A stretch of 64,000 nucleotides of DNA, from NCBI GenBank assembly GCA_005223185.1, contig NJBN01000009.1:62001-126000 (forward strand), given 5' to 3'. The DNA is from a candidate division LCP-89 bacterium B3_LCP (lineage in GTDB: Bacteria > Electryoneota > B3-LCP). Of the stretch, positions 52,592 through 62,118 are shown one piece after another. Positions within the stretch are counted from its first letter, which is position 1. Each line of letters begins with the position of its first letter. The notes below the pieces were generated by a model. The model was not told the DNA's origin. It ran no database searches and saw nothing but the letters and a program-made list of their open reading frames with translations. The position numbers and the translations under genes were made by a program.

Positions 52592-55194
52592 ATAACAGCG
52601 ATTTCAAAATATTAGTGTGCGATTCCAATTCTCGCGTTTTATCGCGCCTTCGCAGAATTTTGTCAGAGGATAAGTTCAATGTCTGGACGTCAAGCGATCC
52701 CGGAGAGATTCTGCGTATATGTGAATCAGGGAACTTCGACCTGTTGATTTTGGATATTACCATTTATGCACAATTAAAGAACCAGGGATTTTCCATAGAT
52801 TCGGAGGATATGCGCGCCGCGCCGGTAATCATAATGACCACGAATGAGGATTTTCCTTTAGCGATTGAAGCTATCGAGGACGGCGCTATCGATTTTTTGG
52901 ATAAACCGATTAAGGTAAAACGGTTGCTGATTACGATTAAAAATACGCTTCTTCATAGCAGCAAGCTAAAGCAGATGCGCATCGATCAGGATGAACTTAC
53001 TACTTTGAAGGAGCTTTATGAGGCGATCATCAACGGCATCGATTACGGTATAGTGGTCTTAGATCAGCATTTACGGATAGAATCTATCAATGAACATCAG
53101 AAGCGTAAACTGAGGAGTGTACACGCTACTGTTGCAGGCACGCATTGCTACCGCTATTTCTACGACAGAAATACCATTTGCGACGATTGCAAGATAAAAG
53201 AAGTATTCTTAAACAGGACTCCTGTAAAGTACAGCATTGTTAATAAAGCAGTTGGGGGACTTAACTACTACTTAGAAGTTGAAGCTTTCCCACTTTTTGA
53301 CAAAAAAGGCGATGTGACGCGCGTTGTCCAATTGATTAAAGATGTAACCGAGAGAGTACGCTTAGAAAAAGAGTTATTAGAAAAGAAGGAATATTTGGAA
53401 AGCTTAGTTTCGCATGCGCCGGTGGGTATTTTTACAGCGGATAATTCTGGCTTTATACGCACTGCTAATCCAACCTTCGCAGATCTATTAGGCGCGGACA
53501 GTTCAGAAGCCGTTATTGGACTCAATGTTTTAGAATCAGAAGAATTCACCAAGGAAGGACTGGATGCTGAATTTAGCCTGGTATTAAGTCAGGGCAAGCA
53601 TCTGGATTTACCTTCAGTACATTGCAATTCACGCTGGGGCAAGGAATGGATCTGCGGTCTGCGCTGCGTACCTTTAAAGGGTGGGGAAGGGGAGATAACC
53701 GGACTGATTGCAACTGTGGTTGACGTTACTGAGAAATGGAAGTTGGAAGAGAACTATCGCAAGAGAATAACCGAACTTACCATCTTCAAAGCGGTAGGGG
53801 AACTGCTTCAGAGCACTATTGCATTATCGGACATCTTTGCCATAGGCTTAATTGGCGTTACTGCCGGAAAGGGTCTGGGATTCAATCGCGCCTTCCTGCT
53901 CCGCTACGATAGACGAAATAATACACTCATTGGCGAAACTGCCATCGGACCATCCGATACAGCAGAAGCAGGGCAAATATGGACTGAGTTATACGAAAAG
54001 GATCTCTCCCTGGAGGACATTTTTCGGAATTACGTGCAGAATGCCGACGAACGTGATGCTCAGGTCAAAGAGGTCGTTAAGGGATTAAAGATTCCCATTA
54101 CCTGGGATGAAGGCTTTCTCCATGACGTTTTATTTGACAATATTCCCAAATATATAAATAACGCATCGAAGAGTGAGGATGCTGACCAGCGTTTAATAGC
54201 ACAGGTGTTAGATTCTGATTCATACGCGGTAGCGCCGCTGATCAGCAGGGGAAAAACCGAGGGCGTCATAATTGCGGACAATTTGATAACCAGTAAGGAT
54301 ATTACCGCTGAAGACCTGAACAGGTTAAGCATAATTTCCAATCAGTTGGGCGCCGCGATTGAAAATTCTCAACTGCTTCAGAATTTAGAAGAGAAAATCG
54401 GCGATCTGCGACAGGCGTACCTTGATTTAAAGGAGAATCGAGATCTACTCCTGCGGGCAGAACGCTTGTCGGTGGTGGGAGAAGTGGCAGCTTCTGTGGC
54501 TCATGAAATCCGAAATCCACTCACTTCCATAGGTGGTTTCACACGAGCAGTGCTGCGAGATCTGGACAAAAACGAAAAATTCAAAACCAACCGCCGCTTC
54601 CTTTCAATCATACTTGAAGAGGTAAAACGGTTAGAAAGAATCGTCAATGACATCTTAGGGTTCGTCAAGCCGGTAACGTCGCGCTTTGAAAACAGGGATT
54701 TAAGCCAGGTTGTCGAACAGACCTTCAGTATGATGGCAGGTGAAATTGATGAGAATAGTATTATTATCACCAGGGATTATGAGGAAAATCTATCCGCAGT
54801 GTGGATAGACGAAGATCAGATACGTCAGGTTTTTCTTAATTTGTTCCGTAATGCCTTACATGCCATGAAGGGCGGTGGCATGCTATCGGTGATCACAAAA
54901 ATGGACAATGACACGGTAAAACTGTATATCTCAGACACAGGAGTGGGCATACCGGAGGAGCATAAAAATAAACTGTTTACTGCGTTCTTCACGACGAAAT
55001 CGACAGGTTCCGGTCTGGGATTGACAGTGTCGTCGCAAATTATAAGAAATCATGGTGGAAAAATCGAGGTAGAAAGCCAGGAAGGTGAAGGCACAACTTT
55101 TATCATCACACTTCCGCTTAGTACTCAGGAGGATAGATATGAAGAAACGAATTCTAGTCGTGGACGACGAGAAAAATCTCCGCATTCTCTATAA
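52588..55194 (+). CDS. Histidine kinase with N-terminal receiver, PAS and GAF domains
   Basis: 868 residues, soluble. Domains in order: a receiver (1-125, Asp in LLILDITIY near 54, Lys in LDKPIKVK), a PAS (about 150-255) with a cluster CDDCK typical of some redox or metal-sensing PAS units, a second PAS (about 265-390), a GAF domain (about 410-600), a HisKA with ASVAHEIRNPLTSIGG and an HATPase (LNLFRNALHAMKGGG, DTGVGIPEEH, GSGLGLTVSSQI). The single-domain receiver encoded at 55139 overlaps its 3' end and is the likely phosphate acceptor. The signal is unknown. Confidence 0.92.
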   Translation: MNNSDFKILVCDSNSRVLSRLRRILSEDKFNVWTSSDPGEILRICESGNFDLLILDITIYAQLKNQGFSIDSEDMRAAPVIIMTTNEDFPLAIEAIEDGAIDFLDKPIKVKRLLITIKNTLLHSSKLKQMRIDQDELTTLKELYEAIINGIDYGIVVLDQHLRIESINEHQKRKLRSVHATVAGTHCYRYFYDRNTICDDCKIKEVFLNRTPVKYSIVNKAVGGLNYYLEVEAFPLFDKKGDVTRVVQLIKDVTERVRLEKELLEKKEYLESLVSHAPVGIFTADNSGFIRTANPTFADLLGADSSEAVIGLNVLESEEFTKEGLDAEFSLVLSQGKHLDLPSVHCNSRWGKEWICGLRCVPLKGGEGEITGLIATVVDVTEKWKLEENYRKRITELTIFKAVGELLQSTIALSDIFAIGLIGVTAGKGLGFNRAFLLRYDRRNNTLIGETAIGPSDTAEAGQIWTELYEKDLSLEDIFRNYVQNADERDAQVKEVVKGLKIPITWDEGFLHDVLFDNIPKYINNASKSEDADQRLIAQVLDSDSYAVAPLISRGKTEGVIIADNLITSKDITAEDLNRLSIISNQLGAAIENSQLLQNLEEKIGDLRQAYLDLKENRDLLLRAERLSVVGEVAASVAHEIRNPLTSIGGFTRAVLRDLDKNEKFKTNRRFLSIILEEVKRLERIVNDILGFVKPVTSRFENRDLSQVVEQTFSMMAGEIDENSIIITRDYEENLSAVWIDEDQIRQVFLNLFRNALHAMKGGGMLSVITKMDNDTVKLYISDTGVGIPEEHKNKLFTAFFTTKSTGSGLGLTVSSQIIRNHGGKIEVESQEGEGTTFIITLPLSTQEDRYEETNSSRGRREKSPHSL

Positions 55195-55492
55195 AGAGGA
55201 GTTGAAAGAGGATGGTTACGACGTCCAGGTAGCTGATTCTGCGGAAACCGCCTTTAAGATATTGGATAAACAAGAGTTTGATGCGATTGTTCTGGATGTT
55301 CAAATGCCAGGGATGAACGGTTTAGAAGCGATGGGACACATGCTTCATAAGAATAGAAAGCAGGCAATAATTCTTAATACCGCTTATTCCCAGTTCAAGG
55401 ACGATTTTGAATCGTGGTCTGCAGATGCCTACGTGGTTAAATCGAGTGACCTCTCTGAGCTTAAAGAAAAATTACGGGAACTGGTCGGCTGA
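55139..55492 (+). CDS. Single-domain response regulator
   Basis: 117 residues from the ATG at 55139, which follows AGGAGGATAG; longer in-frame starts lie inside the kinase gene and lack a ribosome site. The receiver residues are complete: VVDDEKN, D53 in VLDVQMPGMNG, T in ILNTAYS, Lys in VVKSSD. There is no output domain. It overlaps the kinase gene by 56 bp in another frame and is its probable partner, as in CheY- or Spo0F-like relays. Confidence 0.88.
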   Translation: MKKRILVVDDEKNLRILYKEELKEDGYDVQVADSAETAFKILDKQEFDAIVLDVQMPGMNGLEAMGHMLHKNRKQAIILNTAYSQFKDDFESWSADAYVVKSSDLSELKEKLRELVG

Positions 55493-55596
55493 GATCTGGT
55501 ATGACATGTTACTATTCGCAGTATTTACATGTGCGACATAGCGATGCTCAGTAAACCACTTCATACTTAAAATAACCCCCACGGAGAAACAATATA

Positions 55597-57312
55597 ATGG
55601 AATCTATCGGTTCTTTCAGTTTAGTCCTGCATTCGCATCTACCGTACGTAATATCACACGGGAAATGGCCGCATGGAATGGACTGGCTTAACGAAGCTGC
55701 AGCAGAAACCTACTTACCCCTTCTGCGTATCTTCGATCAACTTGTCCACGAAGGTCATTCCCCTAAGGTTACAATCGGGCTCTCCCCGGTTCTTTGTGAA
55801 CAGCTAACTGATGACGTATTCAAAGCGGATTTCAAGGAATATTTGAACATGAAAGTAGAAGCCGCCAGACTCGATCAATCTTCATTTCAGAAGGCTGGAG
55901 AGCAGGAAATGGCTCAGTTGGCAGAGAATTGGGAGAAATTCTACGAACATATAGCACAGGATTATAAAGATAAATATGATGAAGATATCCTATCCGGTTT
56001 TAAAAGGCTGCAAGATGATGGTCATATTGAAATTATAACCTGTGCCGCGACGCATGGATACCTGCCACTTTTGGGCGAAGACGAATGCATCAATGCACAA
56101 GTAAAAATAGCAGTGGAGAACTACCTTAAGCACTTCGGCCGCAAACCTAACGGCATTTGGCTGCCGGAGAGTGCTTACCGTCCCTGTCGTCAGTGGAGTT
56201 CGCCAATCAATGGCGAAGATTCCAGACTCAGGGTCGGAATAGAGGAGTTTCTGCACATGCACGATCTGCGCTATTTTTACGTTGATTCTCATATGATAGA
56301 AGGTGGGAAAGCGCTGGGGATTTATCTGGAACGATTCGAAGCATTAAAAAAGTACCATGACGAGTTTGCCAAGGGCTATACCAAAATAAGCGACGAATTT
56401 AAACGCACGCCGTACCAGAGTTACATGGTAAGGTCGCGAGATGAATTCGATGGCAGGATTCATGCTTTTATACGCGACCCTAAAACGGGACTGCAGGTCT
56501 GGTCTGGTGAACACGGTTATCCCGGTGATGGGGAATACTTAGATTTCCACAAGAAACACTTTCCCGGAGGGCACCGTTACTGGCGGGTTACTTCTGCAAA
56601 GGCGGACCTGGGTGATAAAGAGCTGTATAACCCGCAATTAGTACAGAAGAGAATAGACGAAAATGCCGGTCATTTCAAAGAGGTTGTGCGACAGGTATTA
56701 TTAAATGAAGGCAAAGACGCTGACGGGCTGCCTCTGATATGCGCACCGTTCGATACGGAACTCTTCGGACACTGGTGGTTCGAAGGCCCCAGATGGATGT
56801 ATCAGGCACTCAAGTGGATCGCCCAGGATCAGGAAATTAACCTGGTAACAGGTAGTGAATACTTAGATCAAGTCGAGAGCAGCCATATTGTATCATTACC
56901 TGAGGGTTCCTGGGGTGAAGGCGGTCATCATCATATATGGTTCAATGAAGATACGAGCTGGAGTTGGGAACTGATCTATGAGGCGGAAAAGAAAATGATC
57001 GATGCCGTAGATAAATGGATCGATCACCCGGGCAAACGCGTACAGGATCTACTTGCGCAATTAGCCCGAGAACTCCTGCTGCTGGAAAGTTCAGACTGGC
57101 AGTTCCTGATTTCCACCTTCAGCGCTCGTGATTATGCGGAAACTCGGTTGGTCAGGCATCACCTTGACTTCGACATGTTATACAAAATGTTGGAAAAACT
57201 CACCAGCGGCGGGGAACCGGATGAAGAAGAATGGGTTAATTTCCTTGCTGTGCGGGATAGAGACACTCTCTTTTCCGAAATAAAGCCTGAATACTGGGCG
57301 AGTTTGGAATAA
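55597..57312 (+). CDS. GH57 1,4-alpha-glucan branching enzyme
   Basis: 571 residues. Family GH57 with DUF1957-type C-terminal part: FSLVLHSHLPYVISHGKWPHGMDWL at the start, the nucleophile Glu in GIWLPESAYRPC (about 190), and the acid Asp in ICAPFDTELFGHWWFEG (about 389). It forms alpha-1,6 branches in glycogen. It starts 104 bp after the receiver gene and precedes galT by 86 bp, pointing to sugar or glycogen metabolism. Confidence 0.92.
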   Translation: MESIGSFSLVLHSHLPYVISHGKWPHGMDWLNEAAAETYLPLLRIFDQLVHEGHSPKVTIGLSPVLCEQLTDDVFKADFKEYLNMKVEAARLDQSSFQKAGEQEMAQLAENWEKFYEHIAQDYKDKYDEDILSGFKRLQDDGHIEIITCAATHGYLPLLGEDECINAQVKIAVENYLKHFGRKPNGIWLPESAYRPCRQWSSPINGEDSRLRVGIEEFLHMHDLRYFYVDSHMIEGGKALGIYLERFEALKKYHDEFAKGYTKISDEFKRTPYQSYMVRSRDEFDGRIHAFIRDPKTGLQVWSGEHGYPGDGEYLDFHKKHFPGGHRYWRVTSAKADLGDKELYNPQLVQKRIDENAGHFKEVVRQVLLNEGKDADGLPLICAPFDTELFGHWWFEGPRWMYQALKWIAQDQEINLVTGSEYLDQVESSHIVSLPEGSWGEGGHHHIWFNEDTSWSWELIYEAEKKMIDAVDKWIDHPGKRVQDLLAQLARELLLLESSDWQFLISTFSARDYAETRLVRHHLDFDMLYKMLEKLTSGGEPDEEEWVNFLAVRDRDTLFSEIKPEYWASLE

Positions 57313-57334
57313 TTAACTGCACAGATTCATAAAT

Positions 57335-57366
57335 GTCACTCTGAGCAAAGCGAAGAGTCTCTTAGA
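57335..57366. repeat. Dispersed repeat, GTCACTCTGAGC type
   Basis: GTCACTCTGAGCAAAGCGAA followed by GAGTCTCTTAG; a second copy lies at 60326. Short intergenic repeats of this form are frequent in genomes of several candidate phyla. Confidence 0.6.
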
Positions 57367-57398
57367 AAAACGTCCACAACACATATGCTGGAGAATTA

Positions 57399-58427
57399 AT
57401 GCCGGAACTGCGCCACGACCCCATTCAGAAGCGCTGGGTTATTATTGCTACGGAGCGGGGGAGACGTCCCTCTGATTTCGCCAGATTGGAACCTGAACAA
57501 TCCGGAGGATTCTGCCCCTTTTGTGAGGGAAATGAGGATAAAACCCCTCCGGAAGTTCTGGTATTGGGACGTGATGGGCGTGCGCCGAACTCTCCCGGAT
57601 GGGATATACGCGTAGTTCCCAATAAGTTTCCGGCGTTGCGCATAGAGGGAGAAATAGACAGAATCGGAGTGGGTATCTTTGACAAGATGAACGGCATAGG
57701 GGCGCATGAAGTCGTTATAGAATCTCCTCACCATGAAATCAACCTTGGAGATCAACTTGTCGAACATTTTAAAAAAATAATGACGGTGTATCAGGTACGC
57801 CTGAAGGATTTGATGCAGGATCTCCGCTTTCGTTATGTGTTAATATTTAAAAATCAAGGCGTTACTGCTGGCGCTTCATTATCTCATCCACACACGCAGA
57901 TAATAGCGACGCCGGTTACACCGCGCACTGTCGCCATGGAATTGGAATCAGCTCGCAATCACTATGACGTCAAGGAACGCTGCCTTTTCTGCGATATTAT
58001 CAGGCAGGAAATGGAGAGCGGCGAGCGGGTAATCTGCGAGGTAGATGGAATGGTGGCATTCGCTCCTTTCGCGGCTCGCTTTCCATTTGAGATCTTCATC
58101 GCACCTATCAAACATTCGCACGATTTCAGTGAGATGACCGAAGATAGCCTATTTGCTTTGGCACGGTGTTTAAAGGAGGTTCTGGCTCGCTTGAAAATCG
58201 CCTTGAATGATCCGCCTTACAATTTCATGTTGCATACAGCGCCTAATACCAAGTCCAAAACCAGACGCTTGAATTACTGGGCTACGTTGCCGATGGACTT
58301 TCACTGGCATTTCGAAATAATCCCCCGACTGGTGCGCACCGCCGGATTTGAATGGGGGACAGGTTTCTACATAAATCCTACTCCGCCGGAAGATGCAGCC
58401 AGATATCTTCGTGAAATTGAATTGTAG
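57399..58427 (+). CDS. galT: Galactose-1-phosphate uridylyltransferase
   Basis: 342 residues, HIT superfamily. FCPFCEGNEDKTPPEV gives the first zinc Cys pair, LSHPHTQIIATP carries the HPHxQ active site with the nucleophilic His, and CLFCDII and FHWHFEIIPR complete the fold. It exchanges UMP between UDP-glucose and galactose-1-phosphate (Leloir pathway). Some relatives act as ADP-glucose phosphorylases, which would fit the glycogen context. Confidence 0.92.
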   Translation: MPELRHDPIQKRWVIIATERGRRPSDFARLEPEQSGGFCPFCEGNEDKTPPEVLVLGRDGRAPNSPGWDIRVVPNKFPALRIEGEIDRIGVGIFDKMNGIGAHEVVIESPHHEINLGDQLVEHFKKIMTVYQVRLKDLMQDLRFRYVLIFKNQGVTAGASLSHPHTQIIATPVTPRTVAMELESARNHYDVKERCLFCDIIRQEMESGERVICEVDGMVAFAPFAARFPFEIFIAPIKHSHDFSEMTEDSLFALARCLKEVLARLKIALNDPPYNFMLHTAPNTKSKTRRLNYWATLPMDFHWHFEIIPRLVRTAGFEWGTGFYINPTPPEDAARYLREIEL

Positions 58428-58442
58428 AGACAGGAGGATATG

Positions 58443-58739
58443 ATGAGTACCTGCAGTATTTCCATCATCCCTAAAACGAAGGAAGTGTCCGTTTCTGCCT
58501 GGGTCGCCAAATGCCTTAAGGTCCTGGACGACTTTCCTGATCTGAAGTACACTCTCACGGCCATGTCAACACAGATAGAAGGACCTACAGACCGCCTTTT
58601 CGAAGCCATTCGCGCCATGCATGAAGCGCCCTTCAAAGATGGCGTGAAGCGAGTCTATACCGTCGTTCACTTAGATGATCGCCGCGATAAGGAATTGACC
58701 TTGGATGGCAAGGTCACGTCCGTACAGAAGAAGCTTTAA
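58443..58739 (+). CDS. Thiamine-binding-type (MTH1187/YkoF-like) protein
   Basis: 98 residues from the ATG at 58443; AGGAGG lies 5 bp upstream, and the ATG at 58440 is too close. The small ferredoxin-like fold is marked by STCSISIIPKTKEVSVSAWVAK, YTLTAMSTQIEG and a C-terminal beta strand. Members bind thiamine or related compounds; the physiological role is unclear. galT ends 15 bp upstream. Confidence 0.85.
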   Translation: MSTCSISIIPKTKEVSVSAWVAKCLKVLDDFPDLKYTLTAMSTQIEGPTDRLFEAIRAMHEAPFKDGVKRVYTVVHLDDRRDKELTLDGKVTSVQKKL

Positions 58740-58761
58740 AACCACAAGGAAAACCCTGCCT

Positions 58762-60129
58762 TTGAACCGCGTTAAGCTATTAATCATCATCGGGGGAAAT
58801 GCCGCTGGAATGTCAGCAGCCATGCGCGCGCGCCGTCTTGCGCCCGATTGCAGCATCAAGGTAATAGAACGAACCGACCGCATTTCAATTTCCAACTGCC
58901 TGATTCCCGAATACTTAAGCGGAACCATAGAGAACATCGATTCCCTACAGCAACTAAAAGCTGAAGTTGTCCGGAAAGAACATGATATTGACGTTCTACT
59001 TAAACACGAATTGATAGAAATCGACCACCGATCACGCCGAATATCTATAGAAAACCTGGAAACAAACCAGAATTATGACCTTCCATACGACCGTCTCATC
59101 TTAGCTACCGGCGCTGACCCGATAATCCCCAACCTTCCGAATATCCATGCAAATGGCGTATTTACCCTTCGTAATCTGACACAAGCAAAACATTTCAGAC
59201 AATTCTTGGAACTTCGTAAACCTGTGCGTTTTGCAGTATTAGGCGCAGGGATTTTAGCTCAGGTATGTGCTTCAGCCCTCAGTTCGTATGGAATGGAAGT
59301 ATTTCTCATAGATAACAGAGCTGAATCACACATAGACAAGTTAGAAGAACCCATCGCAATGTGCATTAGTGATAAACTGCATAATAACGATATTAACGTA
59401 TATTACGTAGATAATATAGCATCCATTAATCTATCACATGAAGGTATTGTAACAGGTATAACCACTAATTCCAGAGTATTTGAATGCCAGGGTATCTTGA
59501 TTGCTACCGGTATAAAACCGAACCTTCATGTTGCAAAGCAGGCGGGAATTGTTACAGGTATAGATAACAGCATCAAAGTTGACCGCCATTTGAACACTTC
59601 AGCAGGTGGAATCTACGCTTGCGGTGATTGTGCTCAGACATTTAACAGCATTACGCAAAAAACAGTATATTGGCCCACAGCCACCAATGCATCCAAACAA
59701 GGCAGAATAGCAGGAGAGAACGCCGTGGGTGGTAACGTTCACGACAAAGGCACATTGATGACGCGCATCTGGAGCTGCTTCGATCTTCAGATAGGCAGAG
59801 TCGGATTATCATCCCACTTAGCTGAAAAGGCTGGGATAAAATATGAAAAGGTCAGCGTGAGCACGGAGTCAAAACCGCAATTATTTGGTGGTAGCGGTAT
59901 TGAACTAACCGTTATCTTTAAGAGTGATGGCGGCAGACTTATAGGCGCTCAACTGGTTGGTACTGATGGTGTTCACGCGCGTCTGAACACTCTATCAACC
60001 GCTATTAGCGGCAAATTGACCATCAACGACCTGGAAGAACTTGATCTCGGTTACACACCGAAATCATCAGCGTTATGGGATCCGGTACAGATAGCAGGTA
60101 GGTTGGGGGGTAGGATTGGAAGGAAATGA
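58762..60129 (+). CDS. FAD-dependent NAD(P)-disulfide oxidoreductase (CoA-disulfide-reductase-like)
   Basis: 455 residues from a TTG at 58762 with AAGGA upstream; longer starts overlap the previous gene. The FAD fingerprint LLIIIGGNAAGMSAAMRARR is N-terminal. A single Cys in SISNCLIPEYLSG sits where CoA-disulfide reductases and NADH oxidases carry the redox Cys. The NAD(P) motif is VLGAGILAQVCASAL, and ACGDCAQTF closes the FAD site. The C-terminal dimer domain is present. The substrate (CoA disulfide, polysulfide or oxygen) is undecided. Near stop-strand converging repeats follow. Confidence 0.88.
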   Translation: MNRVKLLIIIGGNAAGMSAAMRARRLAPDCSIKVIERTDRISISNCLIPEYLSGTIENIDSLQQLKAEVVRKEHDIDVLLKHELIEIDHRSRRISIENLETNQNYDLPYDRLILATGADPIIPNLPNIHANGVFTLRNLTQAKHFRQFLELRKPVRFAVLGAGILAQVCASALSSYGMEVFLIDNRAESHIDKLEEPIAMCISDKLHNNDINVYYVDNIASINLSHEGIVTGITTNSRVFECQGILIATGIKPNLHVAKQAGIVTGIDNSIKVDRHLNTSAGGIYACGDCAQTFNSITQKTVYWPTATNASKQGRIAGENAVGGNVHDKGTLMTRIWSCFDLQIGRVGLSSHLAEKAGIKYEKVSVSTESKPQLFGGSGIELTVIFKSDGGRLIGAQLVGTDGVHARLNTLSTAISGKLTINDLEELDLGYTPKSSALWDPVQIAGRLGGRIGRK

Positions 60130-60256
60130 AATAATCAGATCTATTCATTGAAATGTGTTACTTGACATAATATATCTTATGCGACATTGTAAGTGCTTGT
60201 CGTTCTGGCTTCTGAATGACCTTCTAAGTGTGTGCGTCTGGGATTCAGACAAAAGA

Positions 60257-60298
60257 GCGTCAGGTCACACCTCCCTAAAGGGAGCCAAGACCTGACGC
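60257..60298. repeat. Nested hairpin
   Basis: Outer arms GCGTCAGGTC/GACCTGACGC and inner arms CTCCCT/AGGGAG. No T-run follows; it may stabilise or end transcripts from either side. Confidence 0.75.
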
Positions 60299-60325
60299 AA
60301 CAACTAATGCATATAAATCAGGATT

Positions 60326-60365
60326 GTCATTCTGAGCAAGCCGAAGGCGTAGCGAAGAATCTCTT
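60326..60365. repeat. Dispersed repeat, GTCATTCTGAGC type
   Basis: GTCATTCTGAGCAAGCCGAA then GCGTAGCGAAGAATCTC; related to 57335-57366. Confidence 0.6.
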
Positions 60366-60451
60366 GTTCTTCTGTAGCTTTCTTAGGCGGACTCAGAGTG
60401 ACATTCGTTTAAATCGCTCCCTCCGGCCCCGATCATTATAATATCCCATAT

Positions 60452-60489
60452 TCGGAGTCGCCTGCCCCTTTGGGGCCTCTGACCCCGAC
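60452..60489. repeat. TCGGAGTC/GACCCCGA hairpin element, copy 1
   Basis: TCGGAGTC and GACCCCGA flank an inner GCCCCTTTGGGGC hairpin. The same ends enclose a short loop at 62064-62085. Confidence 0.55.
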
Positions 60490-60500
60490 CAGTATATCAT

Positions 60501-61277
60501 CTAATTCGCCGGAAACAGCATTGGTACCCAATCGAATAAGCCGTTAATTATGTCTATAATATCGTTCAAGGTGGGATTGAGCTTTATCATCCACCATAAA
60601 TTCTCTATCTGGGAAAGTCCGTAGAAAGTAGCCGCGCTTACTACGATACATATAATGTACGCGCCGGAAGCCTTCCGTAGAGTGCGTAACCTCCTGACGC
60701 CAAGATACTCGAAGTAGGTTCTTATTTTGGCATCCTGAAATTCGCGATCGTCAATGCGGAAGGAGTCTATACTCCAGAAGGAGGCGGTAAAAAGCGACAT
60801 GATCAGGATGTAGGCGGGCATCAGGGAAAGAACGTTGAAAGGGCCGACCACCACCACACTTACGATAAATCCCACCAACAGTGCAGTATTAGTCCCCTTG
60901 CGAAACTTCCTGATGATCAAGCGGTCCACCCAGTATTCGCCCGGATAACCGGGTCGTGTTTTGGTGTTAATGCACCTGATTACCTTGAGGTGAGCTGCGG
61001 CATATATGAACATAACCAGGCTGACGAATTTGTGGTGATCCAATAATCTGGCTAATGTGCCTGGTCCTAAAAGGTGTTCTATGACGGCTAAAAGTGAAAC
61101 AATTAGAGCAAATACCAGCAACCAGAAGAAGAAACCTCTTTCCTCGGTATAGGTCCTGGCTCTACGTCCCCAATCACTTAATATAGAAGTGCTGATGGGA
61201 AGCGGATCACCGCAGGATGGGCAGGTTCTCCCTTTATGATCAGTCGGTATAGCACCTTTGCAGTTGGGGCATTTCAT
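60501..61277 (-). CDS. Zinc-ribbon integral membrane protein
   Basis: 258 residues. An N-terminal zinc ribbon (CPNC at 3-6, CPSC at 19-22) precedes about five membrane helices (about 50-68, 83-97, 134-152, 152-172, 204-222). No catalytic motif is visible. Ribbon-plus-membrane proteins of this kind are common and uncharacterised. The family is unknown; the next upstream gene on this strand is 28 bp away. Confidence 0.75.
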   Translation of the reverse strand: MKCPNCKGAIPTDHKGRTCPSCGDPLPISTSILSDWGRRARTYTEERGFFFWLLVFALIVSLLAVIEHLLGPGTLARLLDHHKFVSLVMFIYAAAHLKVIRCINTKTRPGYPGEYWVDRLIIRKFRKGTNTALLVGFIVSVVVVGPFNVLSLMPAYILIMSLFTASFWSIDSFRIDDREFQDAKIRTYFEYLGVRRLRTLRKASGAYIICIVVSAATFYGLSQIENLWWMIKLNPTLNDIIDIINGLFDWVPMLFPAN

Positions 61278-61305
61278 AGCAGTTCGCTGTTTCCCCTAGA
61301 TAACC

Positions 61306-61800
61306 CTATTTTTCCACCCATATTCTACGCCGGCAGCAATCACCACCCTCAGGCAGTGAACACAGGGTCTCGATTTTAACATTTGTACCAAGCGTTTTAT
61401 TAATATCCTCAATACAGGTTCCGAACCAAAGATCACAGCCAGGTTGATCTTCTTTCAAAAGACCCAAGCGTTTGTGCCAATGAAACCAGGGACAATCAGA
61501 ATGAATAACGTACGCCTCGGAATCGTCCTTCCCAGCTTCCACAACGGCGCTCTCCCCCATTGATTCACTCGACCAGACCATACTTTTAGCTATCTGCAGC
61601 GGCAACGGTTGTTCCGGATCCAGCCGTTTCAGATAGGCTTTTGCAGTTTCATGGCCGGTTATCTCCCACATACGATAGGTAACTTTTTCAGCATCGACGT
61701 CAGGACATGATTCAGCTGCCGACTGCCGCCAGGCGAAGTGCTGAGCTCTGGTTATCTCACAGAGTACCTTGAATTTCGTCTCTAAAGGAATTGGGCTCAT
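61306..61800 (-). CDS. Putative ATC-hydrolase-family (L-2-amino-thiazoline-4-carboxylate hydrolase-like) protein
   Basis: 164 residues with conserved Cys and His typical of the family: SDCPWFHWHKRLGLL, QPGCDLWFGTC, and a C-terminal LCSLPEGGDCCRRRIW. Proteins of this type are found beside ferredoxins and redox enzymes in anaerobes, but few have been tested. The name is by pattern recall and may be too specific. The ferredoxin gene lies 4 bp upstream. Confidence 0.55.
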   Translation of the reverse strand: MSPIPLETKFKVLCEITRAQHFAWRQSAAESCPDVDAEKVTYRMWEITGHETAKAYLKRLDPEQPLPLQIAKSMVWSSESMGESAVVEAGKDDSEAYVIHSDCPWFHWHKRLGLLKEDQPGCDLWFGTCIEDINKTLGTNVKIETLCSLPEGGDCCRRRIWVEK

Positions 61801-61804
61801 ATCT

Positions 61805-62029
61805 TTACCTCACCGGTCGGTACGCTTCGTGTACTTCATAAGGTTGATAGTGCGGCAGTTTGAAATCCACCGCATCGATGGGACAGACGTCATTGCATAT
61901 ACCGCATTCTTCGCATAAATCCGTCAAAATGACGGCAACATTCTGCACCATTCCGATGACCTGCGGCGGGCAGGCACGAACGCATATCTCACAACCGTTG
62001 CACTTGAAAATATCTATTGTCGGGATCAT
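61805..62029 (-). CDS. 2x[4Fe-4S] ferredoxin
   Basis: 74 residues with two cluster motifs: CNGCEICVRACP (10-21) and CEECGICNDVCP (39-50). It is a small low-potential electron carrier, probably serving the neighbouring flavoenzyme. TCTTTT/GGAGAA before the start on the minus strand is a good ribosome site. Confidence 0.9.
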   Translation of the reverse strand: MIPTIDIFKCNGCEICVRACPPQVIGMVQNVAVILTDLCEECGICNDVCPIDAVDFKLPHYQPYEVHEAYRPVR

Positions 62030-62061
62030 TATTTCTCCTTAGTTGAGTACATTTAAATACT

Positions 62062-62086
62062 TGTCGGAGTCAGGTTCGACCCCGAC
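62062..62086. repeat. TCGGAGTC/GACCCCGA hairpin element, copy 2
   Basis: GTCGGAGTC and GACCCCGAC pair around a six-base loop; compare 60452-60489. Confidence 0.6.
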
Positions 62087-62089
62087 TAC

Positions 62090-62118
62090 AGGATTATAGA
62101 GGATTATAGAGGATTATT
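62090..62118. repeat. 10-bp tandem repeat AGGATTATAG
   Basis: About 2.8 copies of AGGATTATAG run into the stop codon of the flavoenzyme gene. Confidence 0.75.

Larger units (their letters stand above)
60130..60500. other. Repeat-filled interval between convergent genes
   Basis: About 370 bp without a gene. It holds a perfect nested hairpin (60257-60298), a GTCATTCTGAGC repeat (60326-60365) and a second hairpin element (60452-60489). Confidence 0.7.
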
